Positions 38,979 through 49,323 of a stretch of DNA of 64,000 nt are shown piece after piece. The translations under genes were made by a program, and so were the position numbers. The stretch covers positions 3,348,001 to 3,412,000 of the forward strand of contig NZ_CP017481.1 of NCBI RefSeq assembly GCF_002307355.1, given 5' to 3'. The first letter of the stretch is position 1, and each line of letters begins with the position of its first letter. The notes below the pieces were generated by a model. It was given only the letters and a program-made list of their open reading frames with translations, did not search any database and was not told where the DNA came from. Source of the DNA: Pectobacterium polaris (GTDB lineage: Bacteria; Pseudomonadota; Gammaproteobacteria; Enterobacterales; Enterobacteriaceae).

Positions 38979-39611
38979 TTAAATACGGCTAATCCAGGTC
39001 GGTGCAATTTGAGTTCCTTTACCGGCCCCGTAACCAAAATAAATATTTAGTCCGCCGAGAGGCTCCAGATAACGAGCATTCTTTAGTCCTCCCGTATCTA
39101 CCGGAGAGAATCCGATACTTTCGATTAATTCGCGAACAGTTTCTTTTGCTGATTCGCTATCGCTAGCATAAAAAACCGGGACAGTTTCATTCTGGGAAAA
39201 TATCGCCCCTTCAGCTAAAACTTGAGCAAAAATCGTGTTAAATGCTTTAACAACAAGAGCGCCAGGGACCATTTTCGCGATTTCCTCTCCCGCAGAGGTA
39301 TCATGGCCAAGGGTTAATCCCATGTAGTCGGCTGTGAGTGGGTTGGTTATATCAACAATCACTTTCCCATTGAGATCGCCAAGGGACTGTAAGGCGGAGC
39401 GCGCATCATTGTAGCCTACCGCTAAAATCGCGATATCGGCATCCTGCAATGCGTCATCCGATGCCACTGCCACCGCCCCAGGATATTGAGCGGCAAGCGC
39501 TCTGGTTTTGGTCAGATCACGAGCAGTGACACGTACTTCATGCCCCGCTAACGTGAGCTGTTTGACGAACCCTTGCCCCATATTTCCAGTACCTATAACG
39601 GCAATTTTCAT
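38979..39611 (-). CDS. NADPH-dependent F420 reductase-like oxidoreductase
   Basis: A 210-residue Rossmann protein (COG2085 type). The dinucleotide motif GTGNMGQG is at 7-14, followed by VTARD, where the Arg suggests NADPH. A second conserved block is KAFNTIFAQVL. Enterobacteria generally lack F420, so the substrate is probably another small molecule. It is 35 bases upstream of the exported hydrolase on the same strand and divergent from the LysR gene, so it is probably the first gene of a LysR-controlled pair. Confidence 0.8.
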   Translation of the reverse strand: MKIAVIGTGNMGQGFVKQLTLAGHEVRVTARDLTKTRALAAQYPGAVAVASDDALQDADIAILAVGYNDARSALQSLGDLNGKVIVDITNPLTADYMGLTLGHDTSAGEEIAKMVPGALVVKAFNTIFAQVLAEGAIFSQNETVPVFYASDSESAKETVRELIESIGFSPVDTGGLKNARYLEPLGGLNIYFGYGAGKGTQIAPTWISRI

Positions 39612-39714
39612 TGTGTCATCTCTCGTGAAGTTAAAGTATCAGCGACACTTTATTAGTAATGATGGTAATGATAAATAACGGGTAATTAGATATATTGTCT
39701 CGCAGGGGGATACA

Positions 39715-40656
39715 ATGGATAAATTGCAAGCGATGGCTACCTTTGTTGCGGTAGTGAAAGCAGGAAGTTTTGTCAAAGCGGTGGACAGTACCGGGTTTTC
39801 AAAACCGGCCGTATCACGACAAGTTATTGAGTTAGAAAAATTTTTAGGCGTAAGATTACTCCATCGCACCACGCGGCGTATTTCTTTGACTAATGAAGGC
39901 CAAATTTATTACTTGCGTTGTAAAGAGGTGTTATCGGTTATCGAAGAGGCTGAAAATCAAATTTGCACCGGTGCCAATCAGGCACATGGCCGCTTGCGGA
40001 TTGGTGTACCGCAGGATTTCGGTGTACTTCAGTTGGCCCCATTGTGGGGACAGTTTATGGATAAAAACCCGAAAGTTGAGCTTGATATTGTTCTTTCTGA
40101 TCGTAACGTCGATCCCGTAGAAGAAGGATACGATTTAGTCGTTCGCATCGGTAATCTGCCTGATTCAACGTTGATATCCTCTTTGTTGGCAACAACTCGG
40201 CTAATATTGTGCGCCTCACCTGAATATCTTCGCATTCGGGGTACACCGACACACCCTATAGACTTAGATAAACATGTAGTGATTGCTTATAGTTATAACT
40301 CCAGTGGCAACGAATGGTTATTTTGCAAGGAAAAAAGAGAACAGATTAAAGTTAATATTCACCCGCGCCTCAATGTTAATAATGGTGCAACATGCCGATT
40401 TCTTGCTATCGAAAGCCAGGGGATAATCTTGCAACCAGATTTTCTGGTATATAGCGATATTATCAAGGGGAGGTTGGTGGAAATTATTCCAGACTGGCAA
40501 GCGCAAACACTCGGAATACACGCGCTTTATCCTACACGCACACTATTGCCACTCAAAGTGCAGCTTTTACGTGATTTTCTATCCGATGCCTTACGACCTA
40601 AGACATGGTTATTGTCCGCTTATGATCCGTGGGAAAAATTATTAACAGGAAAGTGA
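39715..40656 (+). CDS. LysR-family transcriptional regulator
   Basis: 313 residues. The N-terminal winged helix-turn-helix (1-60) contains AGSFVKAVDSTGFSKPAVSRQVIELE. The effector domain is of the AaeR/DsdC-like type (from about 92, RLRIGVPQDFG). It is divergent from the reductase-hydrolase pair across a 103-bp intergenic region, the classical LysR layout. The effector is unknown. Codon use and lower GC than its neighbours suggest the three genes came in together. Confidence 0.9.
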   Translation: MDKLQAMATFVAVVKAGSFVKAVDSTGFSKPAVSRQVIELEKFLGVRLLHRTTRRISLTNEGQIYYLRCKEVLSVIEEAENQICTGANQAHGRLRIGVPQDFGVLQLAPLWGQFMDKNPKVELDIVLSDRNVDPVEEGYDLVVRIGNLPDSTLISSLLATTRLILCASPEYLRIRGTPTHPIDLDKHVVIAYSYNSSGNEWLFCKEKREQIKVNIHPRLNVNNGATCRFLAIESQGIILQPDFLVYSDIIKGRLVEIIPDWQAQTLGIHALYPTRTLLPLKVQLLRDFLSDALRPKTWLLSAYDPWEKLLTGK

Positions 40657-40872
40657 ACGAACAATGATGGAATATGTGCGCTATGGTAATGCATCACCCT
40701 CAGCCGTATAGAGGCAGGAACGCGTGGTTGAATAGGTTGGACTTTCAACGGCAAGCGGGATGGCGGGGGGGAGCCCGCCTCCAGTGTGGTTGCCTGCCTA
40801 TCCGCTCAGGGACACGTCTTGTGGACTGGCGTGAACGAGATTAAGTCGAGTTGGTGGACTTTTCGTTGATGA

Positions 40873-40896
40873 AAAAACGGGAGTGCGCCGTTAGCC
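40873..40896 (-). terminator. Probable sdaA terminator
   Basis: Minus strand AACGG / CCGTT stem around GCGCACTC, followed by six T residues, within 25 bases of the sdaA stop. Confidence 0.6.
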
Positions 40897-40898
40897 GA

Positions 40899-42263
40899 TC
40901 AATCACACTGCACTTTAATCGCCAGTCCGCCCCGTGAGGTTTCGCGGTATTTAGCGTTCATGTCTTTACCCGTTTCGTACATGGTTTCAATCACCTTATC
41001 TAACGAGACGCGTGCTTCGCTGGTGCGGCGGGTTGCCATGCGGGCGGCGTTAATCGCCTTAACGGAAGCAATTGCGTTACGTTCGATGCACGGAACCTGT
41101 ACTTGGCCGGCAACCGGATCGCAGGTTAAGCCCAGATTGTGTTCCATGCCGATCTCGGCGGCGACGCAAACCTGTTCTGGGCTCGCACCCATCAGTTCTG
41201 CCAGTCCAGCGGCTGCCATGGAGCAGGCCACGCCCACTTCACCCTGACAGCCCACTTCGGCACCGGAGATGGAGGCGTTCATTTTGTACAGAATGCCGAC
41301 CGCGCCCGCCGCGAGGAAATAACGAATATAAATGGTCGGGCTAACCGGCTCGATGAAGTGGTCGTAATAGGCGAGGACTGCCGGGACGATGCCGCACGCA
41401 CCGTTCGTTGGTGCGGTAACCACACGGCCACCTGCGGCGTTCTCTTCATTCACCGCCAGCGCGAACATATTGACCCAGTCCACCACGTTCATCGGGTCGT
41501 TGGACAGCTTATCGGTAGACACCAGCATACGGCGCAGCGCAGAGGCACGACGTGGCACGCGCAGCGGGCCGGGTAAAACACCTTCGGTGTTCATGCCACG
41601 ATCGATACAGGCACGCATTGTCTGCCAGATATCGGCAAAGTAGGCGTCAATGTCCTGACGGCTATGCAGCTCCAGCTCGTTACGCATCACCATCCCAGAA
41701 AGCGACAGGCCACTCTGTTTGCAGTGATCCAGCATCTCTTTGGCGGAATTGAACGTATAGGGAACGGATACATCAGTGGCGCTGTCTTTGCCAAAATTCT
41801 CTGCATCAACGATGAAGCCACCACCGATGGAATAATAGGTTTTGCTATAAATTTCTTTATTGCCAGCAAAGGCGGTGACAGTCATACCGTTTTCGTGCAG
41901 CGGCAGATTTTCACTGCGGAAAACCATACCGCCTTCGCGTGGGAAATCTACCTCGTGCTGCCCGTTAGCCAGCAGCAGGCGTTCGCGTTGCTCAACATCG
42001 CGGATGAAACCGGGAATGGCATCAATATCAACGGTATCTGGCATGTTGCCCGCCAGACCCATAATGATAGCGATATCCGTATGGTGGCCTTTACCCGTCA
42101 GCGACAGCGAGCCATACACATCGACGGCAATGCGCGTGGTTGCGGTCAGTCGATCCTGGTTGATCAATTCATCGACAAATTGCTTACCGGCTTTCATCGG
42201 TCCAACCGTATGAGAGCTAGAGGGGCCAATACCGATTTTAAACATGTCGAAAACGCTTATCAC
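40899..42263 (-). CDS. sdaA: L-serine dehydratase (Fe-S type)
   Basis: A 454-residue enzyme that deaminates L-serine to pyruvate. The N-terminal domain starts MISVFDMFKIGIGPSSSHTVGPM, and the catalytic domain carries the [4Fe-4S] cysteines in GCQGEVGVACS and GLTCDPVAGQVQVPC. The length equals E. coli SdaA. It is a single-gene unit. In E. coli it is controlled by Lrp; no site could be assigned in the 395-bp upstream gap. Confidence 0.96.
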   Translation of the reverse strand: MISVFDMFKIGIGPSSSHTVGPMKAGKQFVDELINQDRLTATTRIAVDVYGSLSLTGKGHHTDIAIIMGLAGNMPDTVDIDAIPGFIRDVEQRERLLLANGQHEVDFPREGGMVFRSENLPLHENGMTVTAFAGNKEIYSKTYYSIGGGFIVDAENFGKDSATDVSVPYTFNSAKEMLDHCKQSGLSLSGMVMRNELELHSRQDIDAYFADIWQTMRACIDRGMNTEGVLPGPLRVPRRASALRRMLVSTDKLSNDPMNVVDWVNMFALAVNEENAAGGRVVTAPTNGACGIVPAVLAYYDHFIEPVSPTIYIRYFLAAGAVGILYKMNASISGAEVGCQGEVGVACSMAAAGLAELMGASPEQVCVAAEIGMEHNLGLTCDPVAGQVQVPCIERNAIASVKAINAARMATRRTSEARVSLDKVIETMYETGKDMNAKYRETSRGGLAIKVQCD

Positions 42264-42658
42264 GCGAAACTCCTCAAAGACTCAGGGTCGTATCCACTCT
42301 TTATTATCTGATCGCCTGCATCCGGTTCCTTCATCATAATCAGATAGTTATGCTGCGAATTATCTGATGATTTCGGTTCCAGCGAGACATGACCTGAATT
42401 TTAGTGGATATATACCCCAAGATTAGAATAAAACTCGTCAAATCGCGCTATTGTAGTGTGGAATATGTCGTGTGGCTTTCTTTTTCGCATGAAATAAACT
42501 TATGTCATCACATAATTTAACTTATCCTAAATACGATCTAAGTCATTGTAAATGCTATAGGTGGATGCTTTTTGATCGCAAAGGCCGCTTTTTAAATAAG
42601 GATATTTGGCGAGGGAAAAGAAGTGATGAACCAAAAGCCGCTGAACGCGGCCTCGGGC
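42264..42658. other. 395-bp gap between sdaA and nudL
   Basis: The left half is the presumed sdaA promoter region; the right end holds the nudL terminator hairpin. A plus-strand ATG frame at 42502 has no ribosome site and runs into nudL. Confidence 0.4.
42633..42652 (-). terminator. pabB-nudL terminator
   Basis: Minus strand GCCGC / GCGGC stem with GTTCA loop followed by TTTT. Confidence 0.7.
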
Positions 42659-43252
42659 TTAGGGCTTGTCGGAAATCTGTAAGGCGAGCTGGTGGATGAT
42701 GGCGGCGGTTAGCCCCCAGACAAACTGCTGCTGATACCAGGAAAGATAAACCCGATGACGCTGCTGCTTGCGCTCGATATCCAGTGGATAATAGCGCGTC
42801 AACGCGAAGGCCTCGTCCAGCGGCATTTCAAACAGTTCGGCGACCTCGTCTTCATTGGGATGAAAGCGAGTCTGTGGAGCGATCAGCCCGACGACCGGTG
42901 TGACCTGAAATCCACTGACGCTGTCCAGCGGCGGCAATACGCCCAGCACCTGGACGTTTTCCGGTGGAATAGCCACTTCTTCCTGCGCTTCACGCAGCGC
43001 TGTTTCGATGATGGAACGATCTTCTTTATCCGCCGCACCGCCGGGGAACGCCACTTGCCCAGCATGCTTACGCAGATCGGCAGAACGTCGGGTCAATAAC
43101 AGCGTGGGCGTAGGGTGACAAATAATCGGCACCAGAACCGCAGCCTGACGCTGCTGGTGCACAGGCCGCAGCGATGGCGGAAGCTGTAACTGAAAGCGCG
43201 TAATAAAATCGTTCAGCGCAAAAGCCGTTGGCGGCAAGGCGATCTCACTCAT
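42659..43252 (-). CDS. nudL: CoA pyrophosphatase, Nudix family
   Basis: A 197-residue Nudix hydrolase equivalent to E. coli YeaB/NudL. The CoA-pyrophosphatase signature ([22 protein letters not shown]) runs into the Nudix box [25 protein letters not shown]; the final Gly of the general box is Ala, as in this subfamily. Expected activity is cleavage of CoA to phosphopantetheine and 3',5'-ADP. Its ATG overlaps the pabB stop by 4 bases, so the two are coupled. Confidence 0.92.
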   Translation of the reverse strand: MSEIALPPTAFALNDFITRFQLQLPPSLRPVHQQRQAAVLVPIICHPTPTLLLTRRSADLRKHAGQVAFPGGAADKEDRSIIETALREAQEEVAIPPENVQVLGVLPPLDSVSGFQVTPVVGLIAPQTRFHPNEDEVAELFEMPLDEAFALTRYYPLDIERKQQRHRVYLSWYQQQFVWGLTAAIIHQLALQISDKP

Positions 43253-44691
43253 TGACTCGGTACCTGAATTGTCTGGGAGCCATCCAGCAGGGGAAGAATG
43301 CGGCCCACTTTATCAAACGTTTCCTGATATTCAGCCTGTTCCTGACTGTCGGCGACGATGCCGCCGCCCGCCCAGCAGTAAATTCTGCCGCGTTCGGTTA
43401 ATAGCGTCCTGATGGTGATATTGGTATCCATGGTGCCGCACAGGCTGATATAGCCGACGCTACCGCAGTAGGCATTGCGGCGCTGAGGTTCCAGTTCTTC
43501 AATAATCTGCATAGCGCGGATTTTGGGCGCGCCGGTAATCGAGCCGCCGGGGAAACAGGCGCGTAGCAGCGTGGTTGCAGGGCAATCTTCCGGTAGCTGT
43601 GCTTCAATGGTGCTGACCAGATGGTGCACGGCGGGGAAAGGTTCGACGACGAACAGCTCCGGCACACGGACGCTGCCCGGCACCGCGACACGACCGATGT
43701 CGTTACGCAGCAGATCGACAATCATCAGGTTTTCTGAGCGATCTTTTTCCGAATTAGCGAGCCGCACCGCCTGTTGTTTATCGGCATCTGGGTCTGCGAG
43801 GCGCGGCAGTGTGCCTTTAATCGGGCGCGTTTGAATGCGGTGATTTTCCAGCCAGAGAAAGCGTTCCGGCGATACGCTGATGACGGTATTTTCCGGCAGG
43901 CGCAGGAAGGCGGAAAAGGGCGCTTTATTGCCTGCTGACAGTCGTAAAAATGCCTGCCATTCATCGCCCTCGTAAGCCGCGGAAAAGCGCTGCGCCAGAT
44001 TGACCTGATAGCAGTCTCCCGCCAGAAGGTAGTCCTGTATTTTGCGGAATTTTTCGCCATATGCTTCGCGTGACATATTCGGCTGCCAAGCGCTGGTAAG
44101 GCTGAAATCGGATTTTGGGGCGTTAACGGACGGAGTCGCTAACCAATCGAGCCGTGCCTGAAGGGAATGATGTACGATCAACGTTAACGTTTTTCGATGG
44201 TGATCGGCAACCAGCGCCCAGTCGTATAGACCCACCGCCATATCCGGCAAATCAATATCTTGCTCGGCCTGTGCGGGCAGCGTTTCAATTTGACGTCCCA
44301 AATCATAGCCGAACAGGCCAAGTGCGCCCCCCTGAAAAGGGAAATCAGGATGTGCTTCCGCGGACAGCGCGAGTGAATCAAGCTGCTGTTGCAGTAAAGC
44401 AAATGGATCGCCGTCCACGATGTTCGTTACACCGTCACGCGTGATTTCCGTTTTGCTTCCGCGCGTGCAAAGTGTGACTCGCGGATCGGCGACCATAATA
44501 TCGAAGCGATTATGCGGATGATCGGCAAACCCGGAATGCAGCAACATCGCCCACGGCTGTTGGGAAAAGGGCGCAAAGCGATCGAGCAGCACGGTCGGGT
44601 AGTAAGGCAGCGCGTGATGAATAGCGGCGGCAGCCGTCGCGGTAGTCAAATCGCTGGTGTCGGTTACGTGAGTCGTATTAGCGGCAATCAT
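43249..44691 (-). CDS. pabB: Aminodeoxychorismate synthase component I
   Basis: A 480-residue enzyme. It aminates chorismate with ammonia from PabA to 4-amino-4-deoxychorismate in folate synthesis. The chorismate-binding core has RPIKGTLPR (catalytic Lys), [26 protein letters not shown] and the C-terminal AGGGIVADS. It is somewhat longer than E. coli PabB (453) because of the N-terminus. The start at MIAANTTHV is my estimate; the ribosome site is weak (GAAGAAC). Confidence 0.94.
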   Translation of the reverse strand: MIAANTTHVTDTSDLTTATAAAAIHHALPYYPTVLLDRFAPFSQQPWAMLLHSGFADHPHNRFDIMVADPRVTLCTRGSKTEITRDGVTNIVDGDPFALLQQQLDSLALSAEAHPDFPFQGGALGLFGYDLGRQIETLPAQAEQDIDLPDMAVGLYDWALVADHHRKTLTLIVHHSLQARLDWLATPSVNAPKSDFSLTSAWQPNMSREAYGEKFRKIQDYLLAGDCYQVNLAQRFSAAYEGDEWQAFLRLSAGNKAPFSAFLRLPENTVISVSPERFLWLENHRIQTRPIKGTLPRLADPDADKQQAVRLANSEKDRSENLMIVDLLRNDIGRVAVPGSVRVPELFVVEPFPAVHHLVSTIEAQLPEDCPATTLLRACFPGGSITGAPKIRAMQIIEELEPQRRNAYCGSVGYISLCGTMDTNITIRTLLTERGRIYCWAGGGIVADSQEQAEYQETFDKVGRILPLLDGSQTIQVPSQ

Positions 44692-44834
44692 GTTCTTCGT
44701 GTTGTGTCTACAGTATGGTTGTGTTGATAGCGCGTCGATTTTCCTGACCACAGCGTACCACAAAGCAGAAATGCTGGTGTATGCCGAAGCGGGCATGCGA
44801 TGATACGCGCGAATTTACCAACCAGGAAACTATC

Positions 44835-45083
44835 ATGATTGCAGGTATGCCCGCGCTGACGCACAAGCAGCAGCAAGATGCTGTAGAGCGTATTCAGGAA
44901 CTCATGTCTGAGGGCATGAGCAGCGGCCAGGCGATAGCACTGGTTGCGGCGGAGATCCGTCAGAATCATCAAGGCGACACCGTCGCGATGATGTTTGACG
45001 AAGAGGATGACGAATTTAACGACAATAATGACAGCGACGAAGAACACCATTTTGATGATGGTGAAGAGGAAGAAGAGCAGTAA
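44835..45083 (+). CDS. yoaH: YoaH family (UPF0181) protein with acidic tail
   Basis: 82 residues. The N-terminal 45 match E. coli YoaH ([31 protein letters not shown]). The C-terminus is a long acidic tail, [20 protein letters not shown], ending in EEEEEQ; E. coli YoaH is only 59 residues. The function is unknown. The start at MIAGMPAL follows AGGA. It is divergent from pabB, as in E. coli. Confidence 0.9.
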   Translation: MIAGMPALTHKQQQDAVERIQELMSEGMSSGQAIALVAAEIRQNHQGDTVAMMFDEEDDEFNDNNDSDEEHHFDDGEEEEEQ

Positions 45084-45124
45084 TCACCACGTCTCTCCCT
45101 CTTCTGGATATATAAGACGGTGGC

Positions 45125-45469
45125 TTATATCGCCGCAATCGCTTTGATTTCGACTTTGAATTTCGGGTGCATCAATTTAGCCTGCACGGTGCAGCGTACA
45201 GGCGCGCTACCCGCCACGACCCAGGCATCCCACGCGGCATTCATAGCGGCAAAATCATCCGCATCGGCGAGAAAAATCGTCACGTCTAACAGCTTGCTCT
45301 TCTCTGTTCCCGCCTGTTGCAGGATCGCATCTAACGCGCCCAGCGCGTTTTCCGTTTGCGCCTGTGCGTCATCATCCAGATTTTCCGGCACGCTGGTGTA
45401 ATAGAGCGTGTTGTTATGGATTACGGCGTCTGACCAGCGTGCTTCAGGATTAATTCGTGTGATCGCCAT
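45125..45469 (-). CDS. yoaB: RidA-family protein YoaB
   Basis: A 114-residue YjgF/YER057c/RidA-type protein, expected to form trimers. The Arg at PVRCTVQAKL aligns with the residue that binds enamine/imine acids in RidA. E. coli YoaB is the matching family member and lies in the same place. Its substrate is not established. Confidence 0.88.
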   Translation of the reverse strand: MAITRINPEARWSDAVIHNNTLYYTSVPENLDDDAQAQTENALGALDAILQQAGTEKSKLLDVTIFLADADDFAAMNAAWDAWVVAGSAPVRCTVQAKLMHPKFKVEIKAIAAI

Positions 45470-45678
45470 GAGGTGGGTTTCTCCATTGTGGGGATAATTA
45501 AAAGAGTGACATCAACCAATGCCAGCCGCCAAGCCTAACACAGCAGGTTGCGGCACGCTTTCCTGATTTAAGGTGGTAGCGTTGGGTGACTCTTGGCATA
45601 ATCAGCGCGATATTTTGCCGCGACCTGAAACGGTTATCGGCTTACAGATACAGCATTCCCTTGAAAAAGAGAGCAGGC

Positions 45679-47598
45679 GTGACGAACGATCGTGTAATTG
45701 ATGATTTTGCTAATGACGGCGTGCTGGCGAAAGCGATCACAGGCTTCAAGCCTCGTGAACCACAGCGGCAGATGGCGCAGGCCGTCATGCAGGCTATCGA
45801 CGATAAAACAGCGCTGGTGGTGGAAGCGGGTACCGGAACCGGTAAAACCTATGCCTACCTTGCGCCTGCTTTGCGTTCAGATAAAAAAGTCATCATTTCG
45901 ACCGGATCAAAAGCGCTACAGGATCAGCTCTATAGCCGCGATTTACCAACGATCGCGCAGGCGCTGAAGTACAAAGGCAAATTAGCGTTGCTGAAAGGTC
46001 GCTCGAACTATCTCTGTCTGGAGCGGCTTGAACAGCAATCGCTGGGCGGCGGTGATTTACCCGGTGAAACGCTGAGCGAACTGGTTCGGCTGCGCGGCTG
46101 GTCGTCGGAAACGACGGAAGGCGATGTCACGACCTGTTCAGGCGTGGCGGAAGACAGCGCGATCTGGCCGTTAGTGACCAGCACCAACGATAACTGTCTG
46201 GGCAGCGACTGTCCGCACTATAAAGAGTGCTTCGTGGTGAAAGCTCGGCGTAAGGCGATGGATGCCGATATCGTGGTGGTTAACCACCATCTCTATCTCG
46301 CCGATATGGTGGTGAAGGAGAGCGGTTTTGCGGAGCTGATCCCAGAAAGCGACGTCGTCATTTTCGATGAAGCTCACCAGATTCCCGATATCGCCAGCCA
46401 ATATTTCGGTCAGCAGCTTTCCAGCCGCCAACTGCTGGATCTGGCAAAAGACATCATCATTGCTTACCGCACCGAAGTGCGCGATGCCTCTCAACTGCAA
46501 AAAAGTGCCGATCGTCTGACGCAAAGTACGCAGGATTTTCGGCTGGCGCTGGGCGATCCGGGGTTTCGCGGCAATCTGCGTGATGTGCTCGAACAGCCGT
46601 CGCTTCAGCGTGCGCTGGTGCTGCTGGATGATGCGCTGGAGCTGTGTTACGACGTCGCGAAACTGTCGCTCGGGCGTTCAGCGCTGCTGGATGCCGCCTT
46701 TGAGCGCGCTACGCTTTATCGCAACCGCCTGAAACGGCTGAAAGACGTGCAGCAACCGGGTTACAGCTACTGGTATGAATGTAATTCACGTCATTTCGTG
46801 TTGGCGCTGACACCGTTGTCCGTCTCCGATCGCTTTCGTGAACTGATAAAAGAGAAGCCTGCGGCCTGGGTGTTTACCTCCGCGACGCTGTCTGTTAACG
46901 ATCAACTCTTCCACTTCACCGATAGGCTGGGGCTGGATAACGCGAATACGCTCCTGTTACCCAGTCCGTTTGATTATGCCAATCAGGCGCTGCTCTGCGT
47001 CCCCCGTAATTTACCGGAAACCAATCGCCCCGGTGCGGCAAAAAGGCTGGCGGCGATGTTGCGGCCGTTGATCGAGGCGAATCAGGGGCGCTGTTTTATG
47101 CTGTGTACCTCGCATCAGATGATGCGCGATTTGGCAGCCGAATTCCGCGCCACGTTGACGCTACCGGTGCTGTTACAGGGAGAAACTGGCAAGGCGCAAC
47201 TGCTGTCGCAGTTTGTGTCGGCGGGTAATGCCTTGCTGGTGGCGACAAGCAGCTTCTGGGAAGGGGTGGATGTGCGTGGCGATACGCTCTCCTGCGTCAT
47301 TATCGATAAACTGCCCTTTACCTCGCCGGACGATCCGCTGCTGAAGGCGCGTATTGAAGACTGTCGCTTGCGTGGCGGTGAGCCTTTCGACGATGTACAG
47401 GTTCCCGATGCGGTGATTACCCTGAAGCAAGGCGTGGGTCGCCTCATTCGTGATGTTGAGGATCGCGGTGTGATTGTGATTTGCGATAATCGACTGGTGA
47501 TGCGCCCGTATGGTGCCGTGTTCCTTAATAGCCTGCCGCCGACGCCACGTACCCGCGATATTGGGCAGGCGATTAATTTCCTGACGCGTAATACCTAA
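45679..47598 (+). CDS. yoaA: DinG-like Fe-S helicase YoaA
   Basis: A 639-residue XPD/DinG-family superfamily 2 DNA helicase. In E. coli YoaA works with HolC in repair of stalled forks. Walker A is GTGTGKT (51-57), Fe-S cysteines are Cys113, Cys173, Cys178 and Cys184, DEAH is at 230-233, and the motif VI region is GVGRLIRD. The start is GTG at 45679, since similarity begins about there; the frame upstream to 45586 has none. Confidence 0.93.
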   Translation: MTNDRVIDDFANDGVLAKAITGFKPREPQRQMAQAVMQAIDDKTALVVEAGTGTGKTYAYLAPALRSDKKVIISTGSKALQDQLYSRDLPTIAQALKYKGKLALLKGRSNYLCLERLEQQSLGGGDLPGETLSELVRLRGWSSETTEGDVTTCSGVAEDSAIWPLVTSTNDNCLGSDCPHYKECFVVKARRKAMDADIVVVNHHLYLADMVVKESGFAELIPESDVVIFDEAHQIPDIASQYFGQQLSSRQLLDLAKDIIIAYRTEVRDASQLQKSADRLTQSTQDFRLALGDPGFRGNLRDVLEQPSLQRALVLLDDALELCYDVAKLSLGRSALLDAAFERATLYRNRLKRLKDVQQPGYSYWYECNSRHFVLALTPLSVSDRFRELIKEKPAAWVFTSATLSVNDQLFHFTDRLGLDNANTLLLPSPFDYANQALLCVPRNLPETNRPGAAKRLAAMLRPLIEANQGRCFMLCTSHQMMRDLAAEFRATLTLPVLLQGETGKAQLLSQFVSAGNALLVATSSFWEGVDVRGDTLSCVIIDKLPFTSPDDPLLKARIEDCRLRGGEPFDDVQVPDAVITLKQGVGRLIRDVEDRGVIVICDNRLVMRPYGAVFLNSLPPTPRTRDIGQAINFLTRNT

Positions 47599-47713
47599 TT
47601 CCCCACTGGCGATTGCTGCATGGTCTGACCGATGGTGGGAAGGGCTGCGGCACGGCAGGGGCTTATGCTATGATACGGGTTATTAAGATTTATTTATCCT
47701 GCCTGAGGTTGGC

Positions 47714-48415
47714 ATGTCTACGCGAATTCTAGCGCTTGATACCGCAACGGAAGCCTGTTCCGTCGCACTCTGGAATGAAGGTGAAATTCATTCTCTGTTC
47801 GAAATTTGTCCCCGTGAACACACACAACGTATTCTGCCGATGGTTCAGCAGGTGCTGGCCGACAGCGGCCTGACGCTCAAGGATCTTGATGCGCTGGCTT
47901 TTGGTCAGGGGCCGGGAAGTTTTACCGGTGTGCGGATTGGTATCGGTATTGCCCAAGGGCTGGCATTGGGAGCGGATTTACCGCTGCTTGGCGTATCGTC
48001 ATTGGCGACCATGGCGCAGGGCGCTTTCCGCCTGACGCAGGCAACGCAGGTGCTGGCGGCCATCGATGCGCGAATGGGAGAAGTGTACTGGGGCTGCTAT
48101 CAGCGCAATGCTGACGGCGGCTGGCAGGGTGAATCCGAGGAAGCGGTCTTGAAACCTGAGCAGGTGCAGGCATTAACTGCCGCGCTGTCAGGCGAATGGG
48201 CCACGGTAGGAACCGGATGGGAAACTTACCCTGAACTGGTAAACCATTCCTCACTGGTGTTATCAAAGGGCGAGGTGCTGTTGCCGCAGGCGCAGGACAT
48301 GTTGCCGCTGGCCTGTCAGCTATGGCAGGCAGGAAAAGCGGTCAGCGTCGAGAATGCGCAACCGCGCTACCTGCGCAATGAAGTGACCTGGAAAAAGCTG
48401 CCCGGCCGCGAATAA
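47714..48415 (+). CDS. tsaB: tRNA threonylcarbamoyladenosine synthesis protein TsaB
   Basis: A 233-residue ASKHA-fold protein (YeaZ). It dimerises with TsaD and supports formation of t6A37 in ANN-decoding tRNAs. Seen: [14 protein letters not shown] at the N-terminus and [16 protein letters not shown], the interface helix. The length matches E. coli (231). It is followed 99 bases on by yeaY, as in E. coli. Confidence 0.95.
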   Translation: MSTRILALDTATEACSVALWNEGEIHSLFEICPREHTQRILPMVQQVLADSGLTLKDLDALAFGQGPGSFTGVRIGIGIAQGLALGADLPLLGVSSLATMAQGAFRLTQATQVLAAIDARMGEVYWGCYQRNADGGWQGESEEAVLKPEQVQALTAALSGEWATVGTGWETYPELVNHSSLVLSKGEVLLPQAQDMLPLACQLWQAGKAVSVENAQPRYLRNEVTWKKLPGRE

Positions 48416-48514
48416 CAGAATGCACATTCGACGTGAAGTATGCCCGTCATAAACAGCAACTTATTCGATGCTGAGCAGTCTAACTATCAGATATCTGGTA
48501 GAGGGGGTTGTGCT

Positions 48515-49123
48515 ATGTCCGTACAAATAAAAAATGTGCATCTGAATCAGAAAAAAGCACGCCTCTGTCTGGCGGCGGCGGCAGCGCTGCTGCTTTCAGG
48601 CTGTGTCACGGTGCCGGATGCCATTAAAGGCACGTCACCAACGCCGCAGGACGATTTAGTGCGTGTGATGAATGCGCCGCAGATTTATGTCGGTCAGGAA
48701 TCACGCTTTGGCGGACGAGTGGTCAGTATCCGCAATGAAGCGAATAAAACGCGGCTGGAAATTGCCAGCATGCCGCTGGATAGTGGCGCAAAACCGCTGC
48801 TGGATATGCCGTCAGAAGGGCGTTTTATTGCCTATGTGAATCGCTTTCTGGAACCCGTCGATTTTAAAGACCAACTGGTTACCGTTGTCGGGCCGATTGT
48901 CGGCACCGAACAGGGCGCTATCGGGGATAAACCCTATCGTTATGTCGTGATCGACGCGCAAGGCTATAAACGCTGGAATGTCGTGCAGCGTCTGATGGTG
49001 CCGCCCGGCGGCTATGGCCCGTGGGGATGGCGTGCGGGTTACGGCTACGGCTGGGGCCCCGGATGGGGATTTGACGGCGGTTGGCCGGGGCCGGCGCGCA
49101 TTGAGAATGTCGTGACAGAATAA
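48515..49123 (+). CDS. yeaY: Slp-family outer-membrane lipoprotein YeaY
   Basis: 202 residues. The signal sequence ends in lipobox LLLSGC (Cys about 29 from this start), followed by [22 protein letters not shown], as in E. coli YeaY. The C-terminus is glycine- and aromatic-rich ([19 protein letters not shown]), a feature of the family, and ends VVTE. The start at MSVQIKN follows AGAGGGGG. The frame to 48440 is not used. The function is unknown. Confidence 0.9.
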   Translation: MSVQIKNVHLNQKKARLCLAAAAALLLSGCVTVPDAIKGTSPTPQDDLVRVMNAPQIYVGQESRFGGRVVSIRNEANKTRLEIASMPLDSGAKPLLDMPSEGRFIAYVNRFLEPVDFKDQLVTVVGPIVGTEQGAIGDKPYRYVVIDAQGYKRWNVVQRLMVPPGGYGPWGWRAGYGYGWGPGWGFDGGWPGPARIENVVTE

Positions 49124-49146
49124 GAATCTACTCAGTAGGCTATTGA

Positions 49147-49178
49147 GATCAGGCGACGCAGGTTGCCTGATTTTTTTT
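49147..49178 (+). terminator. yeaY terminator
   Basis: ATCAGGC / GCCTGAT stem followed by eight T residues. Confidence 0.87.
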
Positions 49179-49232
49179 GAATAAAGAATAAATTAGTGAT
49201 CGTTCTCGCAACCTGAACATTGTTTGTTAGCT

Positions 49233-49249
49233 AACTGGTAGGCTGAGTT
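49233..49249 (+). promoter_or_regulatory. Putative FadR operator of fadD
   Basis: AACTGGTAGGCTGAGTT resembles the FadR pattern (ANCTGGTNNGANNNGTT). It lies upstream of fadD, a classical FadR-repressed gene, and fadR is in the same window. Confidence 0.55.
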
Positions 49250-49323
49250 AAAATAATGTTAATAACAATAAGCCTCTGAGGGCGACGACGATGCCACTAA
49301 AAAAATATCTCGGGAGTGACGTC

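Noticed and set aside
40740..40790. GC-rich hairpin (GGCGGG/CCCGCC) after the LysR gene
   Set aside because: Could be a terminator but has no T-run; too little to call it.
42502..42699. 65-codon ATG frame upstream of nudL (plus strand)
   Set aside because: No Shine-Dalgarno, and it reads through the nudL terminator into nudL antisense.
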